21,725 bases of DNA from Natronoplasma sp964602715. Lineage in GTDB: Archaea > Thermoplasmatota > Thermoplasmata > Halarchaeoplasmatales > Halarchaeoplasmataceae. A program made the translations under genes and the position numbers. Every line of letters begins with the position of its first letter. The stretch's first letter is position 1. This document shows positions 8,077-15,483 of this stretch, one piece after another. The stretch covers positions 1-21,725 of the forward strand of contig CAZRSB010000032.1 of the NCBI GenBank assembly GCA_964602715.1, in the 5' to 3' direction. The notes below the pieces were generated by a model, which was given only the letters and a program-made list of their open reading frames with translations, was not told where the DNA came from and ran no database searches.

Positions 8077-8105
8077 AAATACCACGATGCAAGATGATTA
8101 TAGAG

Positions 8106-8114
8106 AATATAATT
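8106..8114 (-). promoter_or_regulatory. TATA box of the beta-lactamase-fold gene
   Basis: On the minus strand this reads aattatatt. A start of transcription about 26 bp downstream falls at 8084-8085, giving a leader of about 8 nt for the ATG start or a leaderless GTG start. Confidence 0.45.
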
Positions 8115-8138
8115 TTTTTCCCTATTTTCTCCCTTACC

Positions 8139-8146
8139 TATAAATA
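8139..8146 (+). promoter_or_regulatory. TATA box of the GrpB-family gene
   Basis: The sequence tataaata is a near-consensus archaeal TATA box. It predicts transcription from about 8170 and a short leader before the ATG at 8183. It lies about 25 bp from the oppositely directed TATA of the hydrolase gene, so this is a compact divergent promoter. Confidence 0.5.
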
Positions 8147-8182
8147 TTGGTCATATCTAATTTGATTTAGGTTCGGATTGTG

Positions 8183-8719
8183 ATGGGAAATGAAGATAAA
8201 ATAGAGATCGTAAGGTACCGATCAGAATGGAAAGATTGGTTCGAAATATTGAGTAATATATACATCGAGAATTTAGGAGATTTGGTTGAAAAAACAGAAC
8301 ATGTTGGTAGTACGGCTGTTGAAGGTATGTGGGCTAAACCACTTATAGATATAGACCTAGTTATTGAGGACTATGCTAAATTTTCCGAGGTTAAGAAAAA
8401 GCTTTTTGAGTTAGGTTACGATCATGAAGGAGATTATGGAATAGAAGGACGTGAAGCCTTTAGAAGAAAAGATAAAAAAGTACCTTGGGACAATACAGGG
8501 AGGATAAAACATGAACATAATCTTTATGTTTGTCCCAAAGATAGTAGAGAATTAAAAAGACACATTTCATTTCGTGACCATTTGAAGAAAAATGAAAAGT
8601 GCAGAAATGAGTACAATCGATTGAAGAAAGAATTAGCTCGGAAATACAGATTCGATAGAGAAGCATATACCGAAGGCAAAACGAAGTTTATAGAAAGGAT
8701 TTTGGAGAATATCAGTTAA
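8183..8719 (+). CDS. GrpB family protein (UPF0157, nucleotidyltransferase-fold)
   Basis: A 178-aa protein of the GrpB/UPF0157 family, related to the nucleotidyltransferase superfamily. Key motifs are HVGSTAV (40-46) and KPLIDIDLVIED (52-63), which together give the GS...D-x-D pattern, and the late HNLYVCPKDSREL-like segment. Members are often stand-alone or fused to CoaE; the physiological role is not established. A GTG at 8180 directly precedes the ATG and would add one residue. The gene has its own promoter and is followed 58 bp later by an acetyltransferase gene. Confidence 0.9.
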   Translation: MGNEDKIEIVRYRSEWKDWFEILSNIYIENLGDLVEKTEHVGSTAVEGMWAKPLIDIDLVIEDYAKFSEVKKKLFELGYDHEGDYGIEGREAFRRKDKKVPWDNTGRIKHEHNLYVCPKDSRELKRHISFRDHLKKNEKCRNEYNRLKKELARKYRFDREAYTEGKTKFIERILENIS

Positions 8720-8745
8720 AAAGTATTCTCGTAAACAATAGTAGG

Positions 8746-8755
8746 ATTAATAAAT
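8746..8755 (+). promoter_or_regulatory. TATA box of the acetyltransferase gene
   Basis: The sequence attaataaat is centred about 27 bp before the ATG at 8778, with no Shine-Dalgarno site, so a leaderless transcript is likely. Confidence 0.45.
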
Positions 8756-8777
8756 CAGTTTTTTATAAGAAACTAAT

Positions 8778-9656
8778 ATGAGTGATGAACTTAAAATAAG
8801 AAGAGTTCGTCCATCTGATAAAGAAGAAGTGCTGAGTCTGACTTCCGATATTTGGAAAGGACATGATTATATCCCTGAATATTTCGATAAGTGGATAGAG
8901 GAAGGAGGATTCATCTGTGGTGTGATAGAAGATGATATAGTCGGATTAGCGAAACACACCTGGCACACAGAAGATATCCTATGGTTGGAAGGTTTGAGAG
9001 TAGATCCATTATACCATGAAAAAGGATACGGGAGAGCCATGATCGAAGGACAGATGAGATATATTGATGATCTAGATTATAAAATAGCTAGATTCTTAAC
9101 CTCAGATAGAAATAAAGCAGTACAAAAGGTAGTAGGGGATTTAGGTTTTGATCTAAAACAGAGATATGAAAACGCTGGTTTATATGATGATGATCTTGAA
9201 GATATAGAATTACCCCAAGAGCATGAAGTTAAAGATGTAGAAGTTGAGTATAACAGTGACGAAGTGATCGATTTTATCATGAATTCTCCTGCTGTCGAGA
9301 AAAATGCAGGTCTTTACATTCAGCATTGGACTGGTTATCCTTTAGATGAAAAATTATTGGAAGAAAGAATACAGGATGGATGCTGCTATTCTATCAGAGA
9401 AGACGGTTTAGATTCAATTATGTTCCTTCACGGTCATGAAGTGTATGACTCACTGAATGTGGGTTTGGCATGGGGTTCTCTCAAGGGGTTGGAAATCCTT
9501 TTTAAGTTCGGTCTAAGAAAATGCCTACTTGGAAGATACGAAAGATTCAGGGTCAAAACAGGTTCTGAACTTGTAATAAAAGCTTCTAAAGAGGTTGGTT
9601 TACGTCAGCGAGAAGAACATAAATATTCTCTAGTATATGAATATAGAAGGGATTGA
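8778..9656 (+). CDS. GNAT-family N-acetyltransferase with a second C-terminal acetyltransferase-like domain
   Basis: A 292-aa protein. The N-terminal half (about 4-140) is a GNAT domain: an IRRVRPSDKEEV start strand, then the acetyl-CoA motif VDPLYHEKGYGRAMI (75-89) with the G-x-G-R pyrophosphate loop. The C-terminal half (about 150-292) has no clear acetyl-CoA loop. It resembles the tail domain of larger acetyltransferases and may be a degenerate second GNAT unit. The WKGHDYIPEYFDKW segment near the start is reminiscent of the NAT16/histidine acetyltransferase-like branch, which is only a suggestion. The substrate is unknown. It has its own promoter. Confidence 0.85.
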   Translation: MSDELKIRRVRPSDKEEVLSLTSDIWKGHDYIPEYFDKWIEEGGFICGVIEDDIVGLAKHTWHTEDILWLEGLRVDPLYHEKGYGRAMIEGQMRYIDDLDYKIARFLTSDRNKAVQKVVGDLGFDLKQRYENAGLYDDDLEDIELPQEHEVKDVEVEYNSDEVIDFIMNSPAVEKNAGLYIQHWTGYPLDEKLLEERIQDGCCYSIREDGLDSIMFLHGHEVYDSLNVGLAWGSLKGLEILFKFGLRKCLLGRYERFRVKTGSELVIKASKEVGLRQREEHKYSLVYEYRRD

Positions 9657-9697
9657 TATCAACGGATCCTGCATCTTTGAAAGAGAAAATTCCGAAC

Positions 9698-10801
9698 TCA
9701 ATTAAATGGTGGTTTAATATTTGCTTCTTTGTAGATGCGTAGATATTCATCTCTAATTTTATTAGGGTACAATATTTTTTCTTCGACCATTTTATCAATA
9801 ATAGCCTCTAAAGACTCTGATTCTTCCCCCCAATTTTTCTTTAAGAAATCATAAACTACGACTGAAACTACATGACTACCATTATCGTGTTCGGCAAAAT
9901 ATATCAACGGTGATTCGACCATCCCAAGTTTCTCTCCAAGATATATGTGTGCTGCTTCTGTCAAGTGTTCCTCTAGGAACCTGACCGGAGTGTTATAAGA
10001 AGATGAACTTGGTTGCTTCTCATACGCTTCCTGGATGAGATCATCATCCCAAACAAACTCGGCTATTTCTTCTATTTTATCCCTTGAAAATGGAGGGTGG
10101 ATCATCTCATGGAGAGCTATCAAGATTATGTCCTTCAGTTCCCATCTAGTGTCGGTCAAGAATGATTGGTTCTTTAATTTAGTTCCAAATGGAGCAGAAA
10201 AACAGGAGAGTTGTAGTGAGATCTGATCAAATTGAAGTTTATGTTTTTGCCCTAATAATTTATTTATTTCGTCAATTATATTGTATTCTAGTACATTACT
10301 TTCTATTTCTTTTACTCTTCTTTCTAACAAGGGTGAGTATTTTTTTTCCCAATATTCTTGAAATCCGTTTTCATGGATATATCTTGCCATCTGAGCTAAT
10401 GTCGGTAAAAGAGGTGCTAAGTTGTTATTCCAGGTCTCTTCTGTAACGAGTTCCTTTTTGTGTACGTAATAATCTCGTAATTTTTCTTTTTTACCGGGCT
10501 CTTCTAATACTGAACATAATTTTTCTATATCGGCACCATCATGATCTATCTGGTCGAAAGCACTAACAAGGACTATCCTAGGATCGAAACCACCTTTCTG
10601 CATATTTTGAGCCAGTTCAATAAATTCAGGTTTTGCCTCGATGACTTCTTTGAAATCATCATAACCTTCTTCGTGCAATTCTATAAGTTGTTCTGATTTA
10701 GTGAACAAGTTGCAAAAGCTAGCTAAATCATATTTGTAAGAATAAGTGATATTCCAAGAACTATCTTTACTGATGTCATTAAATTTTTCGAGTTTTCTCA
10801 T
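9698..10801 (-). CDS. Unrecognised protein with HExxH zinc-metallopeptidase motif
   Basis: A 367-aa soluble protein without signal peptide or membrane helix. I do not recognise the family. The clear feature is ALHEMIHPPF, an HExxH motif at 231-235 in a predicted helix. About 45 residues on, RFLEEHLTEAAHIYLG (274-289) offers Glu 277, 278 or 282 as the third ligand, the spacing expected of gluzincin-type peptidases. The N-terminal 200 residues are helical and charged with no known motif. It is probably a cytoplasmic zinc-dependent peptidase or a relative with another role; the substrate is unknown. The start has a purine-rich gggga just upstream. It converges on the acetyltransferase gene (41 bp gap) and diverges from S17e. 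Confidence 0.75.
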   Translation of the reverse strand: MRKLEKFNDISKDSSWNITYSYKYDLASFCNLFTKSEQLIELHEEGYDDFKEVIEAKPEFIELAQNMQKGGFDPRIVLVSAFDQIDHDGADIEKLCSVLEEPGKKEKLRDYYVHKKELVTEETWNNNLAPLLPTLAQMARYIHENGFQEYWEKKYSPLLERRVKEIESNVLEYNIIDEINKLLGQKHKLQFDQISLQLSCFSAPFGTKLKNQSFLTDTRWELKDIILIALHEMIHPPFSRDKIEEIAEFVWDDDLIQEAYEKQPSSSSYNTPVRFLEEHLTEAAHIYLGEKLGMVESPLIYFAEHDNGSHVVSVVVYDFLKKNWGEESESLEAIIDKMVEEKILYPNKIRDEYLRIYKEANIKPPFN

Positions 10802-10850
10802 TTTCTCCCCAATGATCTATATTGCTTTCATTAGATTAGTAGATTCCGGT

Positions 10851-10865
10851 GTTAGATATTCTAAC
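10851..10865. repeat. 15-bp palindrome between divergent promoters
   Basis: The sequence gttagatattctaac has perfect 6-bp arms around a 3-bp centre. It sits between the divergent start regions of the HExxH gene and S17e, about 30 bp upstream of the S17e TATA box. The size suits a dimeric regulator's operator, but it could be chance in AT-rich DNA. Confidence 0.35.
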
Positions 10866-10895
10866 ATAATTACAGATCCTCATAAGGAGGGCAAT

Positions 10896-10904
10896 CTTTA
10901 TATT
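10896..10904 (+). promoter_or_regulatory. TATA box of rps17e
   Basis: The sequence ctttatatt predicts a transcription start near 10926 and a leader of about 20 nt. The leader contains the Shine-Dalgarno-like gagga (10935-10939), 6 nt before the ATG at 10946. Confidence 0.5.
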
Positions 10905-10945
10905 GGTGAAGTTAAATCATCCGGGTGAATCCACGAGGAATCAAT

Positions 10946-11140
10946 ATGGGAAATATAAGACCAACTTACATAAAACGAGTCGCAATCGAGCTAGTCGAAA
11001 GATATCCAGAAGAGTTCAATGCGGATGATTATGATCACAATAAAAAGAAAGTAGAAGAATTAACGAATGTGGATTCTAACCAGATGAGAAATAAGATAGC
11101 TGGTTACATCGTTCGTTATATGAACCGAGGAAATAATTGA
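10946..11140 (+). CDS. rps17e: Ribosomal protein S17e
   Basis: A 64-aa archaeal S17e, a small-subunit protein shared with eukaryotes. The core MGNIRPTYIKRVAIELVERY followed by NKIAGYIVRYMNR is diagnostic, and length is normal for archaea. An in-frame GTG at 10925 would add seven residues. I choose the ATG at 10946 because MGNIRP is the conserved N-terminus and a Shine-Dalgarno site stands just upstream. It is single-gene here, converging on pcc1 with 14 bp between the stops. Confidence 0.95.
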   Translation: MGNIRPTYIKRVAIELVERYPEEFNADDYDHNKKKVEELTNVDSNQMRNKIAGYIVRYMNRGNN

Positions 11141-11154
11141 TTAAAATTAATGAT

Positions 11155-11373
11155 TTACTCTGCATCATGAGTCTCTTCTGCTATTGTTACACATGCTAGA
11201 AGATCATCTAATATTTGTAAAAGCCTGAGAGGATTTTCTGCGCTGGCACTCAGTCTAACAGTTGCACCATCCAATTCCATTTCAACAAAATCTTCATTAT
11301 CTGGTTCTATCGAATTAGCTATTATGTAGGCGGTTCTTTTGTCCTGATATTTGAGATCGATATTACATTCCAT
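11155..11373 (-). CDS. pcc1: KEOPS complex subunit Pcc1
   Basis: A 72-aa protein of the CTAG/Pcc1 family, the dimerising subunit of the KEOPS complex that makes the N6-threonylcarbamoyladenosine modification of tRNA at position 37. The family signature is visible: SIEPDNED near the middle, a strand ending in LDGATVRLSASAENPLRLLQ, and the closing helix LDDLLACV. Length is typical for archaea. A GTG three codons upstream (11382) is possible, but the ATG at 11373 lies about 27 bp from a TATA-like element (11397-11405), consistent with a leaderless transcript. The other KEOPS genes (Kae1, Bud32, Cgi121) are not in the window. Confidence 0.85.
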   Translation of the reverse strand: MECNIDLKYQDKRTAYIIANSIEPDNEDFVEMELDGATVRLSASAENPLRLLQILDDLLACVTIAEETHDAE

Positions 11374-11396
11374 TGATCTCACAAACTCTTTGCAAC

Positions 11397-11405
11397 TTAT
11401 TATTT
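11397..11405 (-). promoter_or_regulatory. TATA-like element of pcc1
   Basis: On the minus strand this reads aaataataa and is centred about 27 bp upstream of the ATG at 11373. The position, rather than the sequence strength, supports the call. Confidence 0.4.
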
Positions 11406-11510
11406 TTTCTGATACCTAACTAGTGGTTGAGGACACGATCTTTAAGTATGCAGAGCCATACCTGTTTTAAACTATGAATATTGGAGCGTTGGGACTAAAT
11501 AGTAGATAAC

Positions 11511-11539
11511 TCCTCATATTATTTAAGAGGATATTTATC
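11511..11539 (+). promoter_or_regulatory. cheF1 promoter region with inverted repeat
   Basis: A TATA-like atttaag (11521-11527) and a second one, tatttatc (11532-11539), lie 15-30 bp before the cheF1 ATG. The first is bracketed by inverted arms tcctc (11511-11515) and gagga (11527-11531). A protein bound there would cover the TATA box. The arms are short, so the operator reading is tentative. Confidence 0.35.
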
Positions 11540-11552
11540 GAGGAAACTATCC

Positions 11553-12422
11553 ATGTCTAAACCTAATATCTTGTATAAAAATGTTGAACAAGCTTTGATA
11601 CCTGCTGCTAAAGGAGATCGATTTTATAGGAATAAAGATTGGGTGAGGACAACGATAGCTATTACTGAAGATCATTTAATATATAGAAATTCAGAGGATA
11701 AAGACACCATACCCCTGAAAGATATTTACTACATGGATAGAAAGTTGGGTTATCCTAAAGCTCAGGGTGGAACCGTACTAAATTTTAATTACAAGAAAGG
11801 GGATGAGACTTATTTAGGATTAATAAAAAGTCAAAATAAAAATCATCTTAAAAGGACCATCCTTATAGCAACAATATCCAATATTCCAATATATTTTATT
11901 TCACCATACCAAAAAGGTGGAACGATCAATACCGATAAAGAATGGCAAAAAGGTATATTCCAAGTCGATAAAAGCTCTATATTGTTGAAAAGTCCTGATG
12001 GAAAAGTCGTTAATGAGATTCCTCAAAGAAAAATCTTTAGCGAAAGCAAAGATAAAATCAAAGGTTATGATGCATTGAAATTAAGTTATGAAAAGGATGG
12101 TAATGAGCTTGCGGATCTGATGTTTTCACCCAAGATATCACTAGCTATACTAGGAGATTTTTTTTCTGAAGTTCTTATGAAGAAAAAAGGAAAAAAAAGA
12201 AAACTATCATCTCAAGAAAAAGAAGTCATGATGGCTGTACAGACGGGGATAAACTCTTCCAGTGAGATAGCAGAATTGATGGAGATGGATCATGATGAAG
12301 TTTTAGATATGATAGATAAATTGAAGGAAAAAAATGTTCTGAACATAATCGGAAGAGAAAAAATAGTAGAATTAAGTTCTGAGGGGAAGCAGGCATTAGA
12401 AGGGTCAGGAGAAGCGATGTGA
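11553..12422 (+). CDS. cheF1: CheF-like archaeal chemotaxis adaptor, copy 1
   Basis: A 289-aa protein of the CheF (DUF439) family. In Halobacterium, CheF links CheY and CheD/CheC to the archaellum motor. The N-terminal two thirds (about 1-207) is the conserved CheF region, with LIPAAKGD at 15-22, GDETYLGLIKS (83-93), LKRTILIAT (99-107) and IYFISPYQKGG (113-123). A basic linker (KKKGKKRK, 210-217) leads to a winged-helix-like C-terminal domain (218-283) with the pattern of a short helix-turn-helix (SSSEIAELMEMDHDEV, DKLKEKNVL). A second copy lies 3 kb downstream. It is monocistronic here, with its own promoter, and faces the APC transporter gene. Sure of the family; motor control is inferred from studied homologues. 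Confidence 0.88.
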   Translation: MSKPNILYKNVEQALIPAAKGDRFYRNKDWVRTTIAITEDHLIYRNSEDKDTIPLKDIYYMDRKLGYPKAQGGTVLNFNYKKGDETYLGLIKSQNKNHLKRTILIATISNIPIYFISPYQKGGTINTDKEWQKGIFQVDKSSILLKSPDGKVVNEIPQRKIFSESKDKIKGYDALKLSYEKDGNELADLMFSPKISLAILGDFFSEVLMKKKGKKRKLSSQEKEVMMAVQTGINSSSEIAELMEMDHDEVLDMIDKLKEKNVLNIIGREKIVELSSEGKQALEGSGEAM

Positions 12423-12719
12423 GTTTTAAAAGAAATGTTTGTGAAAAACTAAAATATATGTGAGCATATCAGATTATAAGCTGTAGAAAAAATCAAGATT
12501 ACAATTTTACTTAGCAGCGCTGAGAAGAGCGTTAGAAAAATTTGTCCGAAAATTCCTCATTCATTTCGATAATGATGATCATATAATCATGAGTAGGCAA
12601 AATGCACCGTTATCTAGAGAGCCTGAGGGGGGCCACTCCACTTTTTGATTTTTCAGACAATGGAAGTCATTCTAATAACACCTCACAAAGAACTAAAATC
12701 ATCGAGATAACTATTTTGC
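12423..12719. other. Convergent intergenic region between cheF1 and the APC-USP gene
   Basis: This 297-bp AT-rich stretch holds no gene I can support. It contains a hairpin, AGCGCT/AGCGTT with a 6-nt loop (12516-12533, one G-U pair), a short palindrome atgatcat (12575-12582), and a GC-rich block (about 12616-12640) followed by a T-rich tract (12640-12657). Both flanking genes end here, so the hairpin and T-tract may serve termination. Confidence 0.5.
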
Positions 12720-14942
12720 TCATTTTCTCCTTAATGAACGGTACAAACCTCTGAAATAGCTTTTTGTAGGAGGTCTAGAATCTCTTACGATAAGTACATT
12801 AGAATCTGTAGAAGAAGCTATCTTCTCAGGAAGAACACCGAAAACAGTGCCTTCTAATCTAGCTTCTCTTACGGCCCCAACACATATTGTATCATATTCC
12901 TTTAGCACCTTATTTAGAGCTTCTTCTCTATCGTCGGCAACTATTACTCTGGCATAATATTCTTCAGAGCTTAACTCCGTTTTCTCCGCAATTTCCTTGA
13001 TGTGACCCTCACACATCTCTATCAATTCTTCATCGGATCGATCTTCTTCTCGTATCTGAACGTTAAGAAGGGTCAGCGATTCCGCATCTTCAGATTTACT
13101 TACATCATAGGCTCTTTTTACCGTTGCCAAGGTGTTAGGCCCCTCTCCTACAGCCGCAACTACCTTTCCGACTTTTTCTTTACCTATCTTTACGATGACA
13201 AGATCTGTCTTATTTATATTTTCAACAAGAGTATCTAGATTTCTTCCCAATTTTTTATCTTTCCATTCTGATGCTCCTTTCCACCCGAGGAAAACCTGAT
13301 CTATATCTCCTTTCTCCATGATTTTGTTCACTGAGGTCCTCAGGTTTTTTTCTATATCTCCTTCAGCTCTGATCCCTATCGATAATTTTTCAGCAAATTC
13401 CCTTCCAATCTCGAAGATATCTTTCTCCTTATCTATTCTTTTCTCCTCAAACTCAGGTAATTGTATCACGTTCCTACCTTCCACCGGTTCTATCACATGC
13501 AGCACTACTATTTCTCCTTCTTTTCTTGCTGAAGCACTTAGTGCACCAAATTTCAAAAGTTGTTTTTCTTCTTCTGGATCTTCAGTAGCTATAAGTACTT
13601 TCCTCTTGTCTTCTTTTGTCTCCAATTCCTTTTTTTTCACGAACCAGTCAAGGGTTCCATGCTCTTCTATACGGTCTTTTGAATACAAACCGTACCAAAC
13701 TGATCCGAAACCTACGATAGCAAATCCTATCAAAAGGACGCTAAAATCCAACTGAATCAAGACCAATAAACATCCTAGAATTCCTATTGCTGGGACAAAG
13801 GGATAGCCGGGCGTTTTGAAGGAAGGTTGATAAAAATCTGGATCGGTTTCTCTCATGACTATTATACCTACATGGACAAATGCGTAGGTGAGCAGATAAG
13901 CGAAGCCCGCTACTTCTGCAAGAATATCTATAGTAGCTCCAGATGCGACCATAACGAAGATCAAAAGGCCCGTGATCAATATCGATTTATAAGGTGTTTT
14001 GAACCTTCCGTGCACTTCATCCAACCAAGGAGATAAAACTCTATCTCTTGCCATAGCGAAATTTATCCTTGTAGCGGCAAGTATAGAAGCGTTAGCGCTG
14101 GATATCGTTGCCAACAAAGCACCGATTATCATAGTTAAAGACCCTTCTCTTCCTAGAAAGTTACTTGCCACGTCTGCTAAAGGTATGGTAGAACCTCCAA
14201 GATCGGCTATATTCATGGACCCAACGCTGACCAACATGACCAAGGCATAGATTGATGTAGCGGTGATTACTGAGCCTACCATTGCTAAAGGGATGTTCTT
14301 AGAAGGTTCCTTCACTTCTTCAGCTATATCAGCTATGACCTCAAATCCTATGAAACTCACAAAAACAGTACCTACCGTCATCATCACTGCTGAGAACCCC
14401 TCAGGATTGAAGGGTGTTAGGTTTTCTGCATCGACCCATGGTAACCCGAAGACTAGAAATACAATTATTATCCCAACCAGTATGGTGACTATTAAATTCT
14501 GTAATTTGCCGGCCTCTCCAACCCCATAGATGTTCACTAGGATCAGTATTATAGCCATTATCAGAGCTGCGACAGAAATGGTTATTCCACCATATAGTTC
14601 GACTAGATATTGACCGAAACCTAGCATATAAAATGCAGAGGCGAAAGTTAAGCCCGACCAGAGTATCATGCCTGAAATACTGCCTAAAAAGTTGCCGAGA
14701 GAGGCATGAATATAGTGATAACTTCCGCCGGTCACAGGCATAGAAGTGGAGAGTTCAGAGAGCGATAAAGCGGCAAGAACTGATATGATCCCTCCAATGA
14801 TGAATGATATCATGCTGGCAGGACCGGCTTGCTGACTGGCGATGCTCGGCAGTATGAAAACACCGGCTCCTAGCATCGTTCCGAGACCTATTGTAAAGGC
14901 ACCGAAGAAACCTATGTCTCTAGCCAAATCAGAATTTACCAT
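12720..14942 (-). CDS. APC-superfamily amino acid permease with two C-terminal universal stress protein domains
   Basis: A 740-aa membrane protein. Residues 8-425 form an APC transporter of about 12 helices: the first helix contains GLGTMLGAGVFILP (19-32), the substrate/ion-site region, followed by SELSTSMPVTGGSYHY (62-77), another family hallmark. Residues about 445-585 and 588-725 are two UspA-type domains. The first keeps a near-complete ATP-loop pattern, G553-x2-G556-x9-G566, but with Arg instead of Ser/Thr after the last Gly. The second lacks the first part of the loop. Permeases with cytoplasmic Usp tails are known in archaea, and the tail probably senses nucleotides or energy state to regulate uptake. 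The substrate is unknown, probably an amino acid or amine. A Shine-Dalgarno-like aaagga lies just upstream, with a TATA near 14993-15003. It sits between the two cheF genes, on the other strand. Confidence 0.92.
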   Translation of the reverse strand: MVNSDLARDIGFFGAFTIGLGTMLGAGVFILPSIASQQAGPASMISFIIGGIISVLAALSLSELSTSMPVTGGSYHYIHASLGNFLGSISGMILWSGLTFASAFYMLGFGQYLVELYGGITISVAALIMAIILILVNIYGVGEAGKLQNLIVTILVGIIIVFLVFGLPWVDAENLTPFNPEGFSAVMMTVGTVFVSFIGFEVIADIAEEVKEPSKNIPLAMVGSVITATSIYALVMLVSVGSMNIADLGGSTIPLADVASNFLGREGSLTMIIGALLATISSANASILAATRINFAMARDRVLSPWLDEVHGRFKTPYKSILITGLLIFVMVASGATIDILAEVAGFAYLLTYAFVHVGIIVMRETDPDFYQPSFKTPGYPFVPAIGILGCLLVLIQLDFSVLLIGFAIVGFGSVWYGLYSKDRIEEHGTLDWFVKKKELETKEDKRKVLIATEDPEEEKQLLKFGALSASARKEGEIVVLHVIEPVEGRNVIQLPEFEEKRIDKEKDIFEIGREFAEKLSIGIRAEGDIEKNLRTSVNKIMEKGDIDQVFLGWKGASEWKDKKLGRNLDTLVENINKTDLVIVKIGKEKVGKVVAAVGEGPNTLATVKRAYDVSKSEDAESLTLLNVQIREEDRSDEELIEMCEGHIKEIAEKTELSSEEYYARVIVADDREEALNKVLKEYDTICVGAVREARLEGTVFGVLPEKIASSTDSNVLIVRDSRPPTKSYFRGLYRSLRRK

Positions 14943-14992
14943 CGAAATTCCTTTCTTTTACCGCTTGAGTCAATTTTAAAGAAATTTTTGAA

Positions 14993-15003
14993 TATTTATA
15001 ACT
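14993..15003 (-). promoter_or_regulatory. TATA box of the APC-USP gene
   Basis: On the minus strand this contains ttataaatatt, close to archaeal consensus. It predicts a leader of about 30 nt that includes the Shine-Dalgarno-like aaagga before the ATG at 14942. Confidence 0.5.
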
Positions 15004-15114
15004 TTCTACTGTTAAAGGATTGAAAACTGCTCCTTGTTTTTGATTTAAAAAAGTCTAGTTCTTGGCTATACATACGATTTTAGATGAAATGATTTTGGAA
15101 TGAAATTCAAGTTA

Positions 15115-15303
15115 TCAAAATATTATCAGATACTTCAACTTTGAATCTAATTCTCCTTTTGCATGAAAGGTGATCCCTGATTTTGTGGTATAAAATTCCC
15201 ATTTCTCTTTGTTTTCCTTAAGATATTTTTTGAGATAAAATATCCGTAGTTGTGAATGATCTATGGGATTATATGATCTTTGAAGTAAGCTAGGATGTAG
15301 TTC
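15115..15303 (-). pseudogene. Start-less open frame, probable remnant of an unknown gene
   Basis: A 62-codon open frame on the minus strand ends at TGA (15115-15117) and is bounded upstream by TGA (15304-15306). No ATG or GTG occurs in it, and the only TTG is near its end, so it cannot be an intact gene. Its translation still looks like real protein, with mixed charged and aromatic residues: QLRIFYLKKYLKENKEKWEF, then a GITFHAKGELDSKLKYL end. A second frame just upstream (15261-15314) reads protein-like too and may be frameshifted continuation. I cannot name the family. It fills the otherwise empty 541-bp gap between the transporter and cheF2. A chance open frame in AT-rich DNA remains possible. 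Confidence 0.4.
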
Positions 15304-15326
15304 TCATGTTTAGATTATACCTCTCT

Positions 15327-15340
15327 GAAAAACGTTTTTC
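15327..15340. repeat. Perfect 14-bp palindrome upstream of cheF2
   Basis: The sequence gaaaaacgtttttc is its own reverse complement over all 14 bases, with no spacer. It lies about 100 bp upstream of the cheF2 TATA box. The form fits an operator for a dimeric DNA-binding protein. Confidence 0.45.
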
Positions 15341-15439
15341 GTGAAATGATTTCTTCTCTGTTGTGCTTTGCTTCTCTGCATTGTCATTTAGGTAATGGAG
15401 ATAGGGTATTAAATACCGCCCGCTCCAATCCACATAAAA

Positions 15440-15448
15440 CTTATAATC
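15440..15448 (+). promoter_or_regulatory. TATA box of the cheF2-cheW-cheR operon
   Basis: The sequence cttataatc predicts transcription from about 15470, with a leader of about 14 nt. A weak Shine-Dalgarno-like aaggt (15471-15475) would lie at its very start, 8 nt before the ATG. Confidence 0.45.
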
Positions 15449-15483
15449 TCGCAAGTATTCTACTACACTAAGGTTATATTAAG

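Larger units (their letters stand above)
14943..15483. other. 541-bp intergenic region between the APC-USP gene and cheF2
   Basis: This is the longest gene-poor stretch in the window. It contains divergent promoters for the flanking genes at its two ends, the start-less minus-strand frame at 15115-15303, and a perfect 14-bp palindrome at 15327-15340. No other coding frame with a start is longer than about 15 codons among those I checked. Confidence 0.6.

Noticed and set aside
10925..10945. GTG start adding seven residues to S17e
   Set aside because: The conserved N-terminus and the ribosome-binding site both point to the ATG at 10946.
12575..12582. 8-bp palindrome atgatcat
   Set aside because: Too short to distinguish from chance in AT-rich DNA, and not near a start of transcription of either flanking gene.
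12572..12626. Possible C/D-box guide RNA: atgatga followed 45 bp later by ctga
   Set aside because: The length fits, but bases flanking the two boxes cannot pair into the terminal stem and no convincing internal D'/C' pair is present.
13318..13755. 145-codon plus-strand frame opposite the APC-USP gene
   Set aside because: Antisense shadow of the Usp-domain coding region. Ser/Ile/Phe-rich with no motif.
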